A stretch of 64,000 nt of DNA from RUG708 sp050946535 (GTDB lineage: Bacteria; Bacillota; Clostridia; Peptostreptococcales; Anaerovoracaceae), in the NCBI GenBank assembly GCA_050946535.1, contig JBMNUZ010000002.1:62001-126000 (forward strand). The letters run 5' to 3'. Below the pieces are notes generated by a model. It did no database searches and had not been told where the DNA came from. It was given only the letters and a program-made list of their open reading frames with translations. Shown in pieces: positions 63,464 to 64,000 of the stretch (position 1 is its first letter; each line of letters begins with the position of its first letter). A program made the position numbers and the translations under genes.

Positions 63464-64000
63464 ATGGAAATGATTTCAGTTGTCGTGCCCTGCTACAATG
63501 AAGCTGACACCATAGATTTGTTTTACAAAGCAGTGATCAGGCAGGCAAGACTGCTTGAGAACTACGAATTCGAGTTTATATTTGTGGACGACGGTTCATC
63601 CGACAGCACGCTTGTCAAACTCAGAGCTCTCGCACGTGAGGACGAACGAGTCAGATATCTGTCGTTTTCGAGAAATTTCGGCAAGGAATCGGCGATGCTC
63701 GCCGGTTTCAGAGCGTCGAGAGGCGATTACATACTGACGATGGACGCTGACCTTCAGGATCCGCCGGATATGATTCCGGACATGCTGTCGGCGGTCGTAA
63801 ATGAAGGATACGACTGCGCGGCTGCCAGAAGAGTCACGAGAGAGGGCGAGTCGGCTGTAAGAAGCTTCTTCGCGAGAAGGTTCTATTCGATAATGGACCG
63901 CATATCCATCGTCAAACTCGCACAGGGCGAACGTGATTTCAGGATCATGACGCGCAAATATCTCGACGACGTGCTGAAGCTCTGCGAACATAACAGATTC
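63464..64000 (+). CDS. Glycosyltransferase family 2 (partial, cut by window end)
   Basis: An open frame of 179 codons without a stop to the window edge. SVVVPCYNEADT, FVDDGSSDST, SFSRNFGKESAMLAGF and MDADLQDPPDMI (metal-binding DAD) are those of polyprenyl-phosphate glucosyl/mannosyltransferases (GtrB/YkcC-like). Expected full length is 310-340 residues, with two C-terminal membrane helices beyond the window. ATG 63464 follows the GtrA stop with no gap; GGAAAGGGG is upstream. It would make the lipid-linked sugar for GtrA to flip and YfhO to use. Confidence 0.92.
   Translation, partial: MEMISVVVPCYNEADTIDLFYKAVIRQARLLENYEFEFIFVDDGSSDSTLVKLRALAREDERVRYLSFSRNFGKESAMLAGFRASRGDYILTMDADLQDPPDMIPDMLSAVVNEGYDCAAARRVTREGESAVRSFFARRFYSIMDRISIVKLAQGERDFRIMTRKYLDDVLKLCEHNRF

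Overview
The window is a chromosomal segment of an anaerobic Gram-positive bacterium, most likely a member of the Clostridia (Bacillota). The pointers are a group A [FeFe] hydrogenase paired with a NuoF/GltD-type flavoprotein, SLH-domain surface proteins, a DUF368 membrane protein, a short clostridial-type peptide deformylase, a MocR/PdxR regulator with pdxST, a fused macrolide-exporter-like ABC transporter, strong purine-rich ribosome binding sites and frequent TTG/GTG starts. GC is close to 50 percent and fairly even, apart from an AT-rich island near 58.3-58.7 kb. There is no rRNA, tRNA, transposase, prophage or CRISPR array. Genus cannot be fixed from the sequence alone.

Layout. 0.2-6.4 kb: oxidoreductases (two aldo/keto reductases, an iron alcohol dehydrogenase, an old-yellow-enzyme relative) around a LysR regulator. 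6.6-8.6 kb: an Lsa-type ABC-F ribosome-protection ATPase on the minus strand, with a long leader holding a 7-codon leader peptide and an intrinsic terminator. 8.9-10.9 kb: OmpR/HK two-component pair. 11.5-17.2 kb: six-gene envelope operon (VTC polyphosphate polymerase, DUF4956, beta-helix lipoprotein, GT2-GtrA fusion, phosphodiester glycosidase, small membrane protein). 17.4-22.1 kb: HD hydrolase, a second HK/RR pair, DUF368 transporter. 22.9-24.4 kb: SLH-anchored penicillin-binding DD-carboxypeptidase. 24.6-31.1 kb: a three-gene module, TerB_N/TerB_C protein, BrxD-like ATPase and BrxHI/Lhr-like helicase. 31.5-37.8 kb: radical SAM protein, TetR, a small unknown protein, NhaC antiporter, ECF sigma and its anti-sigma. 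38.8-44.6 kb: vWA/SLH surface protein and a 931-residue ABC transporter. 44.7-49.5 kb: deformylase, phosphoesterase and the hydrogenase operon. 50.1-53.5 kb: aconitase-family hydratase and a Mop-domain protein. 53.6-60.0 kb: pdxR, pdxST, Nudix, crcB, XRE regulator, purC and a 29-residue membrane peptide. 60.3-64.0 kb: YfhO, GtrA and a GT2 cut by the window end.

The most interesting system is the TerB_N-BrxD-BrxHI module, which carries two type 2 BREX components with no PglZ, methyltransferase or nuclease nearby. Equally unusual is a window-wide pattern: more than a dozen intergenic gaps hold degenerate tandem repeats (periods about 9-28 bp, each tract with its own unit), and in five cases the repeat unit contains the stop codon of the upstream gene, as if gene 3' ends were being tandemly duplicated. 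A third point is the ABC-F leader, which looks like a translation-coupled transcription attenuator and has a 9-bp tandem repeat directly upstream of its promoter.
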